A stretch of 64,000 nt of DNA from Shinella daejeonensis (GTDB taxonomy: Bacteria; Pseudomonadota; Alphaproteobacteria; Rhizobiales; Rhizobiaceae): positions 1,116,001 through 1,180,000 of the forward strand of contig NZ_JAHWXY010000001.1 in the NCBI RefSeq assembly GCF_024281235.1. Reading direction: 5' to 3'. Made by a program: the position numbers and the translations under genes. Shown piece by piece: positions 20,817-30,477 of this stretch. Under the pieces are notes generated by a model. The model was not told where the DNA came from. It saw only the letters and a program-made list of their open reading frames with translations, and did no database searches. Every line of letters starts with the position of its first letter. The stretch's first letter is position 1.

Positions 20817-21872
20817 TCAGTTCGTGGGAAAGGCAAGCTGCGGGCTCTGGAGCAGGTGCAACCCCTCGGCCGGTTCGCCGCCGATGCGCTTGATGAGCAG
20901 CCGGCCCATGGCCTCGCCGGCCGCCGTCAGGTCTTCGTAGATCGTCTCGACCTTGGGCTGGATCTGGCTGAGCAGCCGCGAGGTCTGCTTGGCGACGATG
21001 TCGTATTGGCGACCGAGCGTCAGCCCGTTGTCGCTCATGCCGGTGATCGTGGCGAGAGCGGAAACCTCGCCGGGACAGGCGAAGCCGTCGGGCGCATCCG
21101 GCTCGGCGCTGCGCCGGCGCATGTAGTCGCGGATGACGTCGGCGGAACAGTCGAGGTCGAGTTCTTCGGGAATTTCATAGGCGACGCCCGCCTCTCGCAC
21201 GGCCGTCATGAAACCGTGCAACATATGCTGGTGGAACGTGAGTCGCTTCGGCGGCGGAATCATCGTCACCTTCCGGCGTCCCTTGGCGATCAGCCGCTTC
21301 GTCGCCTCATAGGCGAAGGCGACATTGTCGTAGTCGACGAAGGCATGCGGGGTGGAAAATTCCGTGCGTCCGTGCGTCACGAAGGGGAAGCCGTTTTCAA
21401 GCAGCAGCCGCACGCGCGGGTCGAAAGGCGCCGTGCGCGAAAAGATCAGGCCGTCGGCCATGCCGTTGCGGATGATGTAGTTGACCGGATCGAGCTTGCC
21501 GTCCTCTGGAAAGGTCGGCGTGACGATGAGATGGTAGGGCGTGCCCTGGAGCGCACGGCCGAGACCATGAATGATCGACGTGCCGAAGCCGAGGATTTCC
21601 TCATGCGGGTCGAGCAGAACGGAAATGACATTGGTGCGCCCGGTCTTGAGGCGCTGGGCGGCGCGATCCGGCAGGTAGCCGATTTCCGCGGCCACCGCAT
21701 GCACCCGCTGGCGGGTCGCTTCGGAAATCTGCGGCGCGTTGCCAAGCGCCCGCGAGACGGTGGTCACCGCAAGGCCGGTGAGTTCCGAGATGGTCCGCAG
21801 CGTGGGTTTGCCGGCGCGCGGGCCGGTTCGGACGGGTTCGTCGGACTTCACTATGCGGGACACCGGCGGCAT
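20817..21872 (-). CDS. LacI family transcriptional regulator of the sugar ABC/GMC operon
   Basis: This 351-aa regulator has an HTH at about residues 24-45 (TLRTISELTGLAVTTVSRALGN) after a 20-residue basic lead, followed by the hinge (DRAAQRLKTGRTNVISVLLD) and a ligand-binding domain. It is divergent from a CUT1 sugar transporter and separated by a region with two matching operator-like palindromes. Such LacI proteins in rhizobia normally repress the adjacent transporter until the sugar, often an alpha-glucoside or polyol, is present. The ligand is unknown. Confidence 0.92.
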   Translation of the reverse strand: MPPVSRIVKSDEPVRTGPRAGKPTLRTISELTGLAVTTVSRALGNAPQISEATRQRVHAVAAEIGYLPDRAAQRLKTGRTNVISVLLDPHEEILGFGTSIIHGLGRALQGTPYHLIVTPTFPEDGKLDPVNYIIRNGMADGLIFSRTAPFDPRVRLLLENGFPFVTHGRTEFSTPHAFVDYDNVAFAYEATKRLIAKGRRKVTMIPPPKRLTFHQHMLHGFMTAVREAGVAYEIPEELDLDCSADVIRDYMRRRSAEPDAPDGFACPGEVSALATITGMSDNGLTLGRQYDIVAKQTSRLLSQIQPKVETIYEDLTAAGEAMGRLLIKRIGGEPAEGLHLLQSPQLAFPTN

Positions 21873-21946
21873 TCTTCAATTTGGGTCAATCGGTCGACCG
21901 AACCATACAGAGGCCGCCCGCCCGCGGCAATCTTGCAGCTCATAAA

Positions 21947-21958
21947 ATTTAAAACGTT
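21947..21958. promoter_or_regulatory. LacI-type operator copy 1 (regulator side)
   Basis: ATTTAAAACGTT occurs here on the plus strand and again at 22077-22088 on the minus strand. The AAACGTTT core is the CG-centred palindrome expected for a LacI-family site. It lies 75 bp before the start of the divergent lacI-type gene. The 21873-22168 gap has no other visible feature. Confidence 0.68.
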
Positions 21959-22058
21959 TGCCATACCCGATGCGCAACCCGTAAAATCACCTGAAACCGC
22001 CATGTTTCCAGTATTTCGACCTGTACTGGACGGCGGATTGCCGCATCGCCGCTGCGGC

Positions 22059-22088
22059 TTGACTCTGCAAATTTACAACGTTTTAAAT
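22059..22088 (+). promoter_or_regulatory. promoter of the sugar ABC operon with operator copy 2
   Basis: TTGACT (22059-22064) can act as -35; the -10 region falls on TTTAAA about 17 bp later. The operator AACGTTTTAAAT (22077-22088) overlaps that -10, so binding would block transcription. The binding-protein gene begins 80 bp downstream. Confidence 0.65.
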
Positions 22089-22168
22089 GACTCCGGGGCC
22101 ACTCAGGGCACCTTATCGGCCGGCGGAAGAAATCTTCCGCCCGCAAACTTGCAAACGGGAGGAAAACG

Positions 22169-23419
22169 ATGCGCAAGTTTCTGACGACGACCGCCATTGC
22201 GGCGGTGATGCTGGGCATGGGCGGCCTGTCCGCCAATGCCGAGGAAAATGTGGAGGTTCTGCACTGGTGGACGGCCGGCGGCGAAGCCGCGGCTCTGGAT
22301 GTCCTGAAGAAGGATCTGGAATCCAAGGGCATCTCCTGGACCGACATGCCGGTCGCCGGCGGCGGCGGCACGGAAGCCATGACGGTGCTTCGCGCCCGCG
22401 TCACGGCCGGCAACGCCCCGACCGCCGTGCAGATGCTCGGCTTCGACATCCTCGACTGGGCGAAGGAGGGTGCCCTCGGCAATCTCGACGAAATCGCCGA
22501 GAAGGAAGGCTGGGACAAGGTGATCCCGACCGCGCTCCAGCAGTTCTCCAAATATGACGGCCACTGGATCGCCGCCCCGGTTAACGTGCATTCGACCAAC
22601 TGGATGTGGATCAACAAGGCCGCTCTCGACAAGGCGGGCGGCAAGGAGCCGCAAAACTGGGACGAACTCGTCGCCCTCCTCGACAACTTCAAGGAGCAGG
22701 GCATCACCCCGGTCGCTCACGGCGGCCAGGCCTGGCAGGATGCGACGATCTTCGACGCCGTGGTTCTGTCGCTCGGCAACGACTTCTACAAGAAGGCTTT
22801 CATCGATCTCGATCCCGAGGCGCTCGGCAGCGACCAGATGAAGGAAGCCTTCGACCGCATGACGAAACTGCGCTCCTATGTGGACGACAACTTCTCCGGC
22901 CGCGACTGGAACCTCGCCTCCGCCATGGTGATCGAGGGCAAGGCCGGACTGCAATTCATGGGCGACTGGGCGAAGGGCGAATTCATCAAGGCCGAGCAGA
23001 AGCCCGGCGAGGACTTCGTCTGCATGCGCTTCCCCGGCACCCAGGGGTCCGTCACGTTCAACTCCGACCAGTTCGCCATGTTCAAGGTCGCCGAGGACAA
23101 GGTGCCGGCCCAGCTGGCGATGGCCTCCGCCATCGAGAGCCCGGTCTTCCAGTCCGCCTTCAACGTGGTCAAGGGTTCGGCGCCTGCCCGCACGGACGTG
23201 CCCGACACCGACTTCGACGACTGCGGCAAGAAGGCGATCAAGGATCTCGCCGAAGCCAACGCCAACGGCACGCTCTATGGCTCGATGGGCCATGGCCATG
23301 CCAATCCGGCCTCCGTCAAGAACGCGATCTACGACGTGGTGACGCGCCAGTTCAATGGCGATCTTTCCTCCGAGGAAGCGGTGACGGAACTGGTCGCAGC
23401 CGTCGAGGCGGCGCAATAG
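22169..23419 (+). CDS. CUT1 sugar ABC transporter, substrate-binding protein
   Basis: This 416-aa family 1 extracellular binding protein has a signal peptide ending LSANAEE (cleavage near 23). [26 protein letters not shown] is the typical start of a monosaccharide/glucose-mannose-like subgroup. GGERT-like motifs are absent, so the sugar cannot be named. ATG follows GGGAGGAAAACG, a strong ribosome site. It is first in an eight-gene run to 30804 and is separated from the permeases by two strong hairpins. Confidence 0.9.
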   Translation: MRKFLTTTAIAAVMLGMGGLSANAEENVEVLHWWTAGGEAAALDVLKKDLESKGISWTDMPVAGGGGTEAMTVLRARVTAGNAPTAVQMLGFDILDWAKEGALGNLDEIAEKEGWDKVIPTALQQFSKYDGHWIAAPVNVHSTNWMWINKAALDKAGGKEPQNWDELVALLDNFKEQGITPVAHGGQAWQDATIFDAVVLSLGNDFYKKAFIDLDPEALGSDQMKEAFDRMTKLRSYVDDNFSGRDWNLASAMVIEGKAGLQFMGDWAKGEFIKAEQKPGEDFVCMRFPGTQGSVTFNSDQFAMFKVAEDKVPAQLAMASAIESPVFQSAFNVVKGSAPARTDVPDTDFDDCGKKAIKDLAEANANGTLYGSMGHGHANPASVKNAIYDVVTRQFNGDLSSEEAVTELVAAVEAAQ

Positions 23420-23435
23420 GGGCAAGCCCCTTCCC

Positions 23436-23508
23436 TACCCTCTCCCCGCAAGGGAGAGGGTATCCGAACCTCCCGGCAGACTCCTTCTCCCCTTTTGGGG
23501 AGAAGGAG
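23436..23508. repeat. two palindromes of a dispersed intergenic element between binding-protein and permease genes
   Basis: Hairpin 1 pairs 23436-23446 with 23452-23462 (11 bp, loop CGCAA). Hairpin 2 pairs 23481-23492 with 23497-23508 (12 bp, loop TTTT). The pattern CCTTCTCCCC...GGGGAGAAGG is common in Rhizobiaceae intergenic mosaic elements. Inside an operon such structures usually protect the upstream mRNA from 3' decay or cause partial termination. Confidence 0.68.
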
Positions 23509-23572
23509 GACGGCAGCCGGACGAGGGGGCCAAGGGCCGCCCTGCAACCCGATTTCAACGGTGGTAACGACC

Positions 23573-24454
23573 ATGGATAGCCGAAGCCGGCTACAGGAGC
23601 TTCTGCCGAAGCTCGTGTTGGCGCCCAGTTTTCTTATCGTGCTCGTCTTCGTCTACGGCTTCATCGCCTATACGGGCTACCTGTCGGTAACCGACAGCAA
23701 GATGCTGCCTTCCTACAACTTCGTGGGTTTGAGCAACTATTCCAAGCTCTGGGCTCTGCCGCACTGGTGGCGGGCGATCACCAATCTGGGGATATTCGCC
23801 TCGCTCTATATCATCATCTGCTCCGTGCTGGGACTGGGGCTCGCCATCCTGCTCGACCAGAAGATCCGCGCCGAGGGCCTTCTCCGGCCGATCTATCTCT
23901 ATCCGATGGCGCTTTCCTTCATCGTGACCGGCACCGCCTGGAAATGGTTCCTCGACCCCGGCATCGGGCTTGAGAACACCATGCATCTGTGGGGATGGGA
24001 GAGCTTCTCCTTCAACTGGATCAAGGATCGCCACTATGCGATCTACTGCGTGGTGATTGCCGCCGTCTGGCAGTCCTCCGGCTTCGTCATGGCGATGTTC
24101 CTCGCGGGCCTTCGCGGCGTCGACAACGAGATCATCAAGGCAGCCCAGATCGACGGCGCCTCGACGACGACCATCTATCGCCGCATCATCATTCCGCTGA
24201 TGCGGCCGGTCTTCCTTTCCGCCTTCGTCGTGCTCGCCCATCTCGCCATCAAGGCCTACGACCTCGTCGTGGCGCTGACGGGCGGCGGACCGGGACAGGC
24301 GACCGAACTGCCGGCCACCTTCATGTATTCCTACACATTCACCCGCAACCAGATGGGCATCGGCGCATCCTCGGCGATCATCATGCTGGTCATGATCTTC
24401 TCGATCATCATCCCCTACCTCTATTCCGAAATCCGCGGAGGCAAAGGCCGATGA
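23573..24454 (+). CDS. CUT1 sugar ABC transporter permease 1 (MalF-type)
   Basis: This 293-aa protein has six predicted membrane helices and the EAA coupling loop (EIIKAAQIDGASTTTIYRRIIIPLM). The start ATG 23573 gives MDSRSRLQELLPKL, the usual short basic N-terminus; an upstream in-frame start would lie in the hairpin element. It overlaps the next permease by ATGA and pairs with it to form the channel. Confidence 0.9.
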   Translation: MDSRSRLQELLPKLVLAPSFLIVLVFVYGFIAYTGYLSVTDSKMLPSYNFVGLSNYSKLWALPHWWRAITNLGIFASLYIIICSVLGLGLAILLDQKIRAEGLLRPIYLYPMALSFIVTGTAWKWFLDPGIGLENTMHLWGWESFSFNWIKDRHYAIYCVVIAAVWQSSGFVMAMFLAGLRGVDNEIIKAAQIDGASTTTIYRRIIIPLMRPVFLSAFVVLAHLAIKAYDLVVALTGGGPGQATELPATFMYSYTFTRNQMGIGASSAIIMLVMIFSIIIPYLYSEIRGGKGR

Positions 24455-25332
24455 GCGCTCAAAGTCCCGACAACGTCATCTCGCACAACAGGCTGACGCG
24501 CGTGCTGATCTATACCGCGCTCATCGTCTTTGCGGTCTACTACATGCTGCCGCTCTACGTGATGCTGGTGAACTCGCTGAAACCGCTTGAGGAAATCCGC
24601 CAGGGCGGCATGCTGAACCTGCCGCGGCAATGGACGATCGAGCCCTGGCTTTCCGCCTGGTCGACGGCGCAGATCGGCGTGCAGCCGACCGGCCTGCGGC
24701 CCTTCTTCATCAACTCGATCCTGATGGTCGTGCCGGCCGTGGCGATTTCCACCGTCATCGGCGCGCTGAACGGCTATGTGCTGACCAAGTGGCAGTTCAG
24801 GGGGTCGAACGTCTTCTTCGGCCTGCTGCTGCTGTCCTGCTTCATCCCCTTCCAGATCGTGCTGATCCCGATGGCGCGCATTCTGGGAATGCTGGGGCTG
24901 GCCGGTTCGCTCTGGGGCCTGATCCTCGTGCACGTCGTTTACGGCATCGGCTTCACGACGCTTTATTTCCGCAACTATTATGAAAATTTCCCGACCGAAC
25001 TGGTGCGGGCGGCGCAGATCGACGGCGCAAGCTTCTTTCAGATCTTTCTCCGCATCCTGCTGCCGTCTTCCGGGCCGATCATCGTCGTTTCGGTGATCTG
25101 GCAGTTCACCAACATCTGGAACGACTTCCTGTTCGGCGCTTCGTTCTCCGGCGCCTCGACGACGCCGATGACGGTGGCGCTCAACAACCTCGTTTCCTCT
25201 TCGACGGGCGTGAAGGAATACAACGTGCATTTCGCGGGCGCGATCCTCGCGGCGTTGCCCACCCTCATCGTCTACATCGTCTCCGGACGCTATTTCGTGC
25301 GCGGCCTGATGTCCGGCGCCGTGAAAGGATAA
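24451..25332 (+). CDS. CUT1 sugar ABC transporter permease 2 (MalG-type)
   Basis: This 293-aa permease has six membrane helices; the EAA loop reads ELVRAAQIDGASFFQIFLRILLP and is followed by a conserved GxIxVxxIWQFTNIWNDFLFG-like segment found in glucose/sugar CUT1 permeases. Its ATG overlaps the stop of permease 1. The ATPase gene starts 6 bp after its stop. Confidence 0.9.
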   Translation: MSAQSPDNVISHNRLTRVLIYTALIVFAVYYMLPLYVMLVNSLKPLEEIRQGGMLNLPRQWTIEPWLSAWSTAQIGVQPTGLRPFFINSILMVVPAVAISTVIGALNGYVLTKWQFRGSNVFFGLLLLSCFIPFQIVLIPMARILGMLGLAGSLWGLILVHVVYGIGFTTLYFRNYYENFPTELVRAAQIDGASFFQIFLRILLPSSGPIIVVSVIWQFTNIWNDFLFGASFSGASTTPMTVALNNLVSSSTGVKEYNVHFAGAILAALPTLIVYIVSGRYFVRGLMSGAVKG

Positions 25333-25338
25333 CGCCCC

Positions 25339-26484
25339 ATGTCTTCCACGCACATGTCTTCCACGCCCGCATCGTTCCTGAAGATCAGCAACCTGCGCAA
25401 ATCCTACGGTTCGCTCGAAATCCTGAAGGATATCAATCTGGAGATCGAGGAAGGCGGCTTCCTCGTGCTCGTCGGCCCTTCCGGCTGCGGCAAGTCCACG
25501 CTGCTCAACACCATCGCCGGGCTGGAGCCGATCACCTCCGGCGAAATCGCCATCGACGAGCGTTCGGTCGCGGGCCTGCATCCGTCCAAGCGCGATATCG
25601 CCATGGTGTTCCAGTCCTATGCGCTCTATCCGAACATGACGGTCGCCGGCAACATCGCCTTCGGCATGGAAATCCGCGGCGTGCCGAAGGCCGAGCGCGA
25701 GAAGGCGATCAAACAGGTCGCCGACATGCTCCAGATCAGCCATCTGCTCGACCGCAAGCCCGGCCAGCTCTCCGGCGGCCAGCGCCAGCGCGTCGCCATG
25801 GGCCGGGCGCTGGTGCGCAATCCGAAGCTCTTCCTCTTCGACGAGCCTCTGTCGAACCTCGATGCGAAGCTGCGCGTCGACATGCGCACCGAGATCAAGC
25901 GCCTTCACCAGCGCATGGGTACGACCATCGTCTATGTGACGCACGACCAGATCGAGGCGATGACGCTGGCGACAAAGATCGCCGTGCTGAAGGATGGCGT
26001 GCTGCAACAGTTCGGCTCGCCCGCGGAAATCTACAACAACCCGGCCAATACATTCGTCGCCGACTTCATGGGCTCACCCGCCATGAACCTGCTGACGGGC
26101 ACGGTCGAGGCAAACGGCTCCGGCCTTTCCGTCGCGCTCGACCGGCAGCACGAGGAGCCTCTGGTTCTCGGCATGCCGCACGCACCGGCGGGCCTTGCGA
26201 ACTATCACGGCAAGAAAGTGATCTTCGGCATCCGTCCGGAGGCCCTGACCGATCCGGACAGCGCCGATCGCAACGCACGCACCGTCGCGGAAGGCGATTG
26301 CCTGATCGACGTGGTCGAGCCGGCCGGCGCCGATACGTTCGCCGTCATCCATCTCGGCGGCAAGGCGATCGTGGCGCGGCTGCGCGCCGATGCGGCCATC
26401 GCGGCAGGCCAGACGGCGCGTCTCGCCTTCAACCTCGACAAGGCGGTGTTCTTCGACCCCGCAAGCCAGTTGCGCATCGCCTGA
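25339..26484 (+). CDS. CUT1 sugar ABC transporter ATP-binding protein (UgpC/MsmK/MalK-like)
   Basis: This 381-aa ATPase has Walker A GPSGCGKST (near residue 48), signature LSGGQRQRVAMGRAL, Walker B LFLFDEPLSNLDAKLR, switch His YVTHD, and a C-terminal TOBE/MalK regulatory domain from about 240. Two in-frame ATGs (25339, 25354) both encode MSST; the real one is undecided. It completes the transporter and precedes the catabolic genes at 7 bp. Confidence 0.9.
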   Translation: MSSTHMSSTPASFLKISNLRKSYGSLEILKDINLEIEEGGFLVLVGPSGCGKSTLLNTIAGLEPITSGEIAIDERSVAGLHPSKRDIAMVFQSYALYPNMTVAGNIAFGMEIRGVPKAEREKAIKQVADMLQISHLLDRKPGQLSGGQRQRVAMGRALVRNPKLFLFDEPLSNLDAKLRVDMRTEIKRLHQRMGTTIVYVTHDQIEAMTLATKIAVLKDGVLQQFGSPAEIYNNPANTFVADFMGSPAMNLLTGTVEANGSGLSVALDRQHEEPLVLGMPHAPAGLANYHGKKVIFGIRPEALTDPDSADRNARTVAEGDCLIDVVEPAGADTFAVIHLGGKAIVARLRADAAIAAGQTARLAFNLDKAVFFDPASQLRIA

Positions 26485-26491
26485 GCACGCC

Positions 26492-28000
26492 ATGAGCACG
26501 CAACCGGATATCGTCATCATCGGCTCGGGCATCGGCGGCGCCACGATGGCCGCCGCCCTTGCCCCGACGGGCGCCAGGATCGTCATCCTCGAAGCCGGCG
26601 ACCACCTTGCCGACTGCCCGGAAAACCGGGATCAGCGCGCCATCTTCCAGCGCGGCCATTTTCGCCCGCGGGAAATGTGGTACGAGGCGGACGGGACGGC
26701 CTTCAACCCCGGCAACTACTACAATGTCGGCGGCAATTCGAAATTCTACGGCGCGGTTCTGGTGCGCTACCGCAAGGAGGATTTCGAGGAGATGCGCCAC
26801 CGCGACGGCGTCTCGCCCGCATGGCCGTTCCCCTATGAAGAACTGGAGCCGTGGTATTCGGCGGCCGAAACGCTCTATAACGTGCGTGGCGCGCTCGGCG
26901 AGGACCCGACCGAACCGCATCATTCCGCCCCCTATCCCTTTCCACCGGTTCCGGACGAACCGGCCATCGCCAGCGTCCGGGCACGGATGAAAGCCGACGG
27001 GCTGCACCCCTATTCCCTGCCGCTCGGCGTCGACATCGACCGCTGGCTCGCCAGGGGCAAAACGCCCTGGGACGCGCATCCGAACTGCGACGACGGCAAG
27101 ATGGACGCGGAAAGCGTCGGCATCGCCGCGGCGCTGAAGCATCCGAATGTCGAACTGCGCACCCGGTGCCGGGTCACGCGGCTCGCCACGGCACCGCACG
27201 GGCGCACCGTCTCGACCGTCCACTATGTCCGGGACGGCGAGGCGGCGAGTATCTCGCCGAAGATGGTGATCCTCTCGGCCGGCGCGGTGCAATCCGCCGT
27301 GCTGCTCCTGCGTTCGGCCTCGGAGGCCTTCCCGGCCGGCCTTGCCAATACCTCCGGCCAGGTCGGCCGCAATTTCATGAACCACAATTCAAGCGCGGTG
27401 ATCGGCGTCTCGCCATTCTACCGCAATACGTCCGTCTATCAGAAGAGCTTCGGCTTCAACGACTACTATCTCTCCGACGGGAACGGCGGCCCACCACTCG
27501 GCAATGTGCAACTTCTCGGCCGCGTTTCGGGAAAGATCCTGAAAGCCAACATGCCCGCCGTGCCGGAATGGCTCCTCGATCAGGTAGCATCCCGCGCCAT
27601 CGATTTCTACGCGATGAGCGAGGACCTGCCGCATCCGGAAAGCCGCATCATGGTCGACCGGGACCGGATCGTCCTGAAATGGACGCGCACCAACTGGCAG
27701 GCCCATCTCGACCTTGTCGCCAAACTCAAGGCCGCGCTGAGAAGGGCGGGATTCCCGCTCGTGCTCGCCCGCGCCTTCGACAAGCGGACACCTTCGCATC
27801 AGTGCGGCACCGTGCGCATCGGCAAGGATCCGGCAACCGCGCCGCTCGACATCTGGTGCCGCAGCCATGAGCACCCCAACCTCTTCGTGGTCGACGCCGC
27901 CTTTCTTCCGACCTCGGCGGCGGTCAACCCGGCGCTCACGGTCGCGGCCCAGGCGCTGCGCACCGCCGACCACATCAAGTCCAGGGATCTAGCCGCATGA
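26492..28000 (+). CDS. GMC family FAD oxidoreductase (sugar/glucoside dehydrogenase-like)
   Basis: This 502-aa flavoprotein has an N-terminal FAD fold (IVIIGSGIGGATMAAAL), GGNSKFYGAVLVRYRKEDF as the GMC sugar-dehydrogenase-type FAD-contact region, and a C-terminal catalytic segment with His in PSHQCGT and Asn in SAAVNPALTVAAQA. This layout resembles pyranose oxidase and membrane-linked glucoside/gluconate dehydrogenase subunits more than choline dehydrogenase. There is no Tat motif, so it is probably cytoplasmic. It overlaps the SDR gene by ATGA and shares the operon with a second GMC enzyme. Confidence 0.82.
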   Translation: MSTQPDIVIIGSGIGGATMAAALAPTGARIVILEAGDHLADCPENRDQRAIFQRGHFRPREMWYEADGTAFNPGNYYNVGGNSKFYGAVLVRYRKEDFEEMRHRDGVSPAWPFPYEELEPWYSAAETLYNVRGALGEDPTEPHHSAPYPFPPVPDEPAIASVRARMKADGLHPYSLPLGVDIDRWLARGKTPWDAHPNCDDGKMDAESVGIAAALKHPNVELRTRCRVTRLATAPHGRTVSTVHYVRDGEAASISPKMVILSAGAVQSAVLLLRSASEAFPAGLANTSGQVGRNFMNHNSSAVIGVSPFYRNTSVYQKSFGFNDYYLSDGNGGPPLGNVQLLGRVSGKILKANMPAVPEWLLDQVASRAIDFYAMSEDLPHPESRIMVDRDRIVLKWTRTNWQAHLDLVAKLKAALRRAGFPLVLARAFDKRTPSHQCGTVRIGKDPATAPLDIWCRSHEHPNLFVVDAAFLPTSAAVNPALTVAAQALRTADHIKSRDLAA

Positions 28001-28776
28001 CGACCACACCACGCCCCGTCGCCATCGTCACCGGCGGCCGCCGCGGCATCGGCCTCGGCATCGCAAGAGCCCTTGCGGCGGAAGGCTTCGACATCGCCAT
28101 CACCGGCATCGGCGACAGCGACGCGGCGACCGACGCCATGCTCGCCGAACTTGCCGTCCCGGGCGGCCGGGCGATCTATCTCAAGAGCGACCTTGCCGAT
28201 CTTTCCCGCCACGCGACCGCCGTCGCGGAAATCGAAAACAGGCTCGGACCGATCGCCTGCCTCGTCAACAATGCCGGCGTCGCCTCCGTGGTGCGCGGCG
28301 ATTTCCTCGATCTGCTGCCGGAAAATTTCGACGCGATCGTCGCGACCAACCTGCGCGGCACGGTGTTCTTCACGCAGGCCGTGCTGCGGGCGATGCTGCA
28401 TGCAAAAGAGGCCACCGGCCCGCGCTCGATCATCAACATCACATCCGTATCGGCGACCCTTAGCTCCCCCGAACGGCTCGACTACTGCATGACCAAGGCC
28501 GGACTGGCCGCCTTCAGCCAGGGGATGGCCCTGCGTCTGGCGGAAACCGGCATTGCCGTCTTCGAGATCCGGCCCGGCATCATCCGTTCGGACATGACCG
28601 CCGGCGTCTCGGCAAAATACGATGCGCTGATCGAAGACGGCCTCGTGCCGATGAAGCGCTGGGGCGAACCGGACGATATCGGCGCGGCCGCCGCGGCCCT
28701 TGCCACCGGCCGCTTCGGCTTCGCCACCGGCTCGGTGATCAATCTCGACGGGGGATTGTCGATCGGGCGACTTTGA
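27997..28776 (+). CDS. SDR family NAD(P)-dependent oxidoreductase
   Basis: This 259-aa classical short-chain dehydrogenase has TGGRRGIGLGIA as the cofactor-binding loop, NNAG at about 90, Ser of INITSVS, and the YCMTK active-site Tyr and Lys. The C-terminus ends SVINLDGGLSIGRL, as in polyol and ketoreductase enzymes often labelled 3-ketoacyl-ACP reductases. It likely interconverts a keto sugar and an alcohol within this transporter-linked pathway. Confidence 0.88.
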   Translation: MTTTPRPVAIVTGGRRGIGLGIARALAAEGFDIAITGIGDSDAATDAMLAELAVPGGRAIYLKSDLADLSRHATAVAEIENRLGPIACLVNNAGVASVVRGDFLDLLPENFDAIVATNLRGTVFFTQAVLRAMLHAKEATGPRSIINITSVSATLSSPERLDYCMTKAGLAAFSQGMALRLAETGIAVFEIRPGIIRSDMTAGVSAKYDALIEDGLVPMKRWGEPDDIGAAAAALATGRFGFATGSVINLDGGLSIGRL

Positions 28777-28812
28777 GCCGACGCACCCGCTTGGAAATCT
28801 TGAGGACAGGGC

Positions 28813-30468
28813 ATGACCTACGACTACATCATCACCGGCGCCGGACCTGCCGGCTGCGTTCTCGCGAACCGGCTTTCGGAAGACCCGACCGTTCGCGTGC
28901 TGCTGCTCGAAGCCGGCGGCGGCGACTGGAACCCCCTTTTCCACATGCCGGCGGGTTTCGCCAAGATGACCAAGGGCGTGGCCAGCTGGGGCTGGGAGAC
29001 CGTGCCGCAGAAACACATGAAAGGCCGTGTGCTGCGCTATACGCAGGCGAAGGTCATCGGCGGCGGGTCCTCGATCAACGCGCAGCTCTATACGCGCGGC
29101 AACGCCGCCGACTATGACCTGTGGGCGAGCGAAGACGGCTGCGAAGGCTGGAGCTACCGGGAAATCCTTCCCTATTTCAAACGCGCCGAGGACAACCAGC
29201 GCTTTGCCGACGACTATCATTCCTACGGCGGACCGCTCGGCGTCTCGATGCCGGTCTCGGCGCTGCCGATCTGCGACGCCTATATCCGTGCGGGCCAGGA
29301 ACTCGGCATTCCCTATAACCACGATTTCAACGGCAACCGGCAGGCGGGCGTCGGCTTCTATCAGCTGACCCAGAAAAACCGCCGCCGTTCCTCCGCCTCG
29401 CTCGGCTATCTTTCCCCGGTCAGGGACCGCAAGAATCTCACCATCCGCACCGGCGCCCGCGTCGCCCGCATCCTGCTGGAAGGGTCGCGCGCAACCGGCG
29501 TCGAGGTGGTGGCGGGCGGCAGGCTCGAGACCATCCGGGCGGAGCGCGAGGTGCTGGTCTCCTCCGGCGCCATCGGCTCGCCGAAGCTGCTCCTGCAATC
29601 CGGCATCGGTCCGGCCGATCATCTGAAATCGGTCGGCGTCGAGGTCCGGCACGACCTGCCCGGCGTCGGTTCGAATCTACAGGATCATCTCGACCTTTTC
29701 GTCATTTCCGAATGCACCGGCGATCACACCTATGACGGCGTCGCCAAATGGCACCGCACGCTCTGGGCGGGCCTGCAATATGTGCTGTTCCGCTCCGGTC
29801 CCGTCGCCTCCTCGCTCTTCGAGACCGGCGGCTTCTGGTATGCCGACCCCGATGCCCGCTCGCCGGATATCCAGTTCCATCTCGGCCTCGGCTCCGGCAT
29901 CGAGGCGGGCGTGGAAAAGCTGAAGAACGCCGGCGTGACGTTGAATTCGGCCTATCTGCATCCGCGCTCCCGCGGCACGGTGCGGCTCGCCGCAGCCGAT
30001 CCCGCCGCAGCGCCGCTCATCGATCCGAACTATTGGGACGATCCGCACGATCGGAAAATGTCCATCGAGGGGCTGAAGATCGCCCGCGAGATCATGCAAC
30101 AGGCCGCGCTGAAGCCGTTCGTCATGGCCGAGCGCCTGCCGGGACCGAAGGCGGTCACCGACGAGGACCTGTTCGACTACGGCTGCGCCAACGCCAAGAC
30201 GGACCACCACCCGGTCGGCACCTGCAAGATGGGAACGGACGCGGACGCCGTCGTCGGTCTCGATCTGAAGGTGCACGGGATCGAGGGCCTGCGCGTCTGC
30301 GACAGCTCCGTCATGCCGCGCATTCCCTCTTGCAATACCAACGCACCGACCATCATGGTGGGCGAGAAGGGCGCGGACCTGATCCGCGGCGTGCCGCCGC
30401 TGCCGCCGCAGATCTTTCTCCATGAGCGCAACGACGCCCGTCCGCGCGCCCGCAACGATGTGAGATAG
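28813..30468 (+). CDS. GMC family oxidoreductase, choline dehydrogenase-like (BetA type)
   Basis: This 551-aa flavoenzyme opens with YDYIITGAGPAGCVLANRLSE and GGGSSINAQLYTRGNAADYD, the GMC signature 1. Signature 2 is ASGAIGSPKLL-like (SSGAIGSPKLLLQSG). The catalytic His lies in TDHHPVGTCKMG and the final Asn in PSCNTNAPTIMVGEK. It oxidises a primary or secondary alcohol. Absence of choline transport or betaine aldehyde dehydrogenase nearby argues against BetA itself. GAGGACAGGGC precedes the ATG. Confidence 0.87.
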   Translation: MTYDYIITGAGPAGCVLANRLSEDPTVRVLLLEAGGGDWNPLFHMPAGFAKMTKGVASWGWETVPQKHMKGRVLRYTQAKVIGGGSSINAQLYTRGNAADYDLWASEDGCEGWSYREILPYFKRAEDNQRFADDYHSYGGPLGVSMPVSALPICDAYIRAGQELGIPYNHDFNGNRQAGVGFYQLTQKNRRRSSASLGYLSPVRDRKNLTIRTGARVARILLEGSRATGVEVVAGGRLETIRAEREVLVSSGAIGSPKLLLQSGIGPADHLKSVGVEVRHDLPGVGSNLQDHLDLFVISECTGDHTYDGVAKWHRTLWAGLQYVLFRSGPVASSLFETGGFWYADPDARSPDIQFHLGLGSGIEAGVEKLKNAGVTLNSAYLHPRSRGTVRLAAADPAAAPLIDPNYWDDPHDRKMSIEGLKIAREIMQQAALKPFVMAERLPGPKAVTDEDLFDYGCANAKTDHHPVGTCKMGTDADAVVGLDLKVHGIEGLRVCDSSVMPRIPSCNTNAPTIMVGEKGADLIRGVPPLPPQIFLHERNDARPRARNDVR

Positions 30469-30477
30469 GACAGAGCC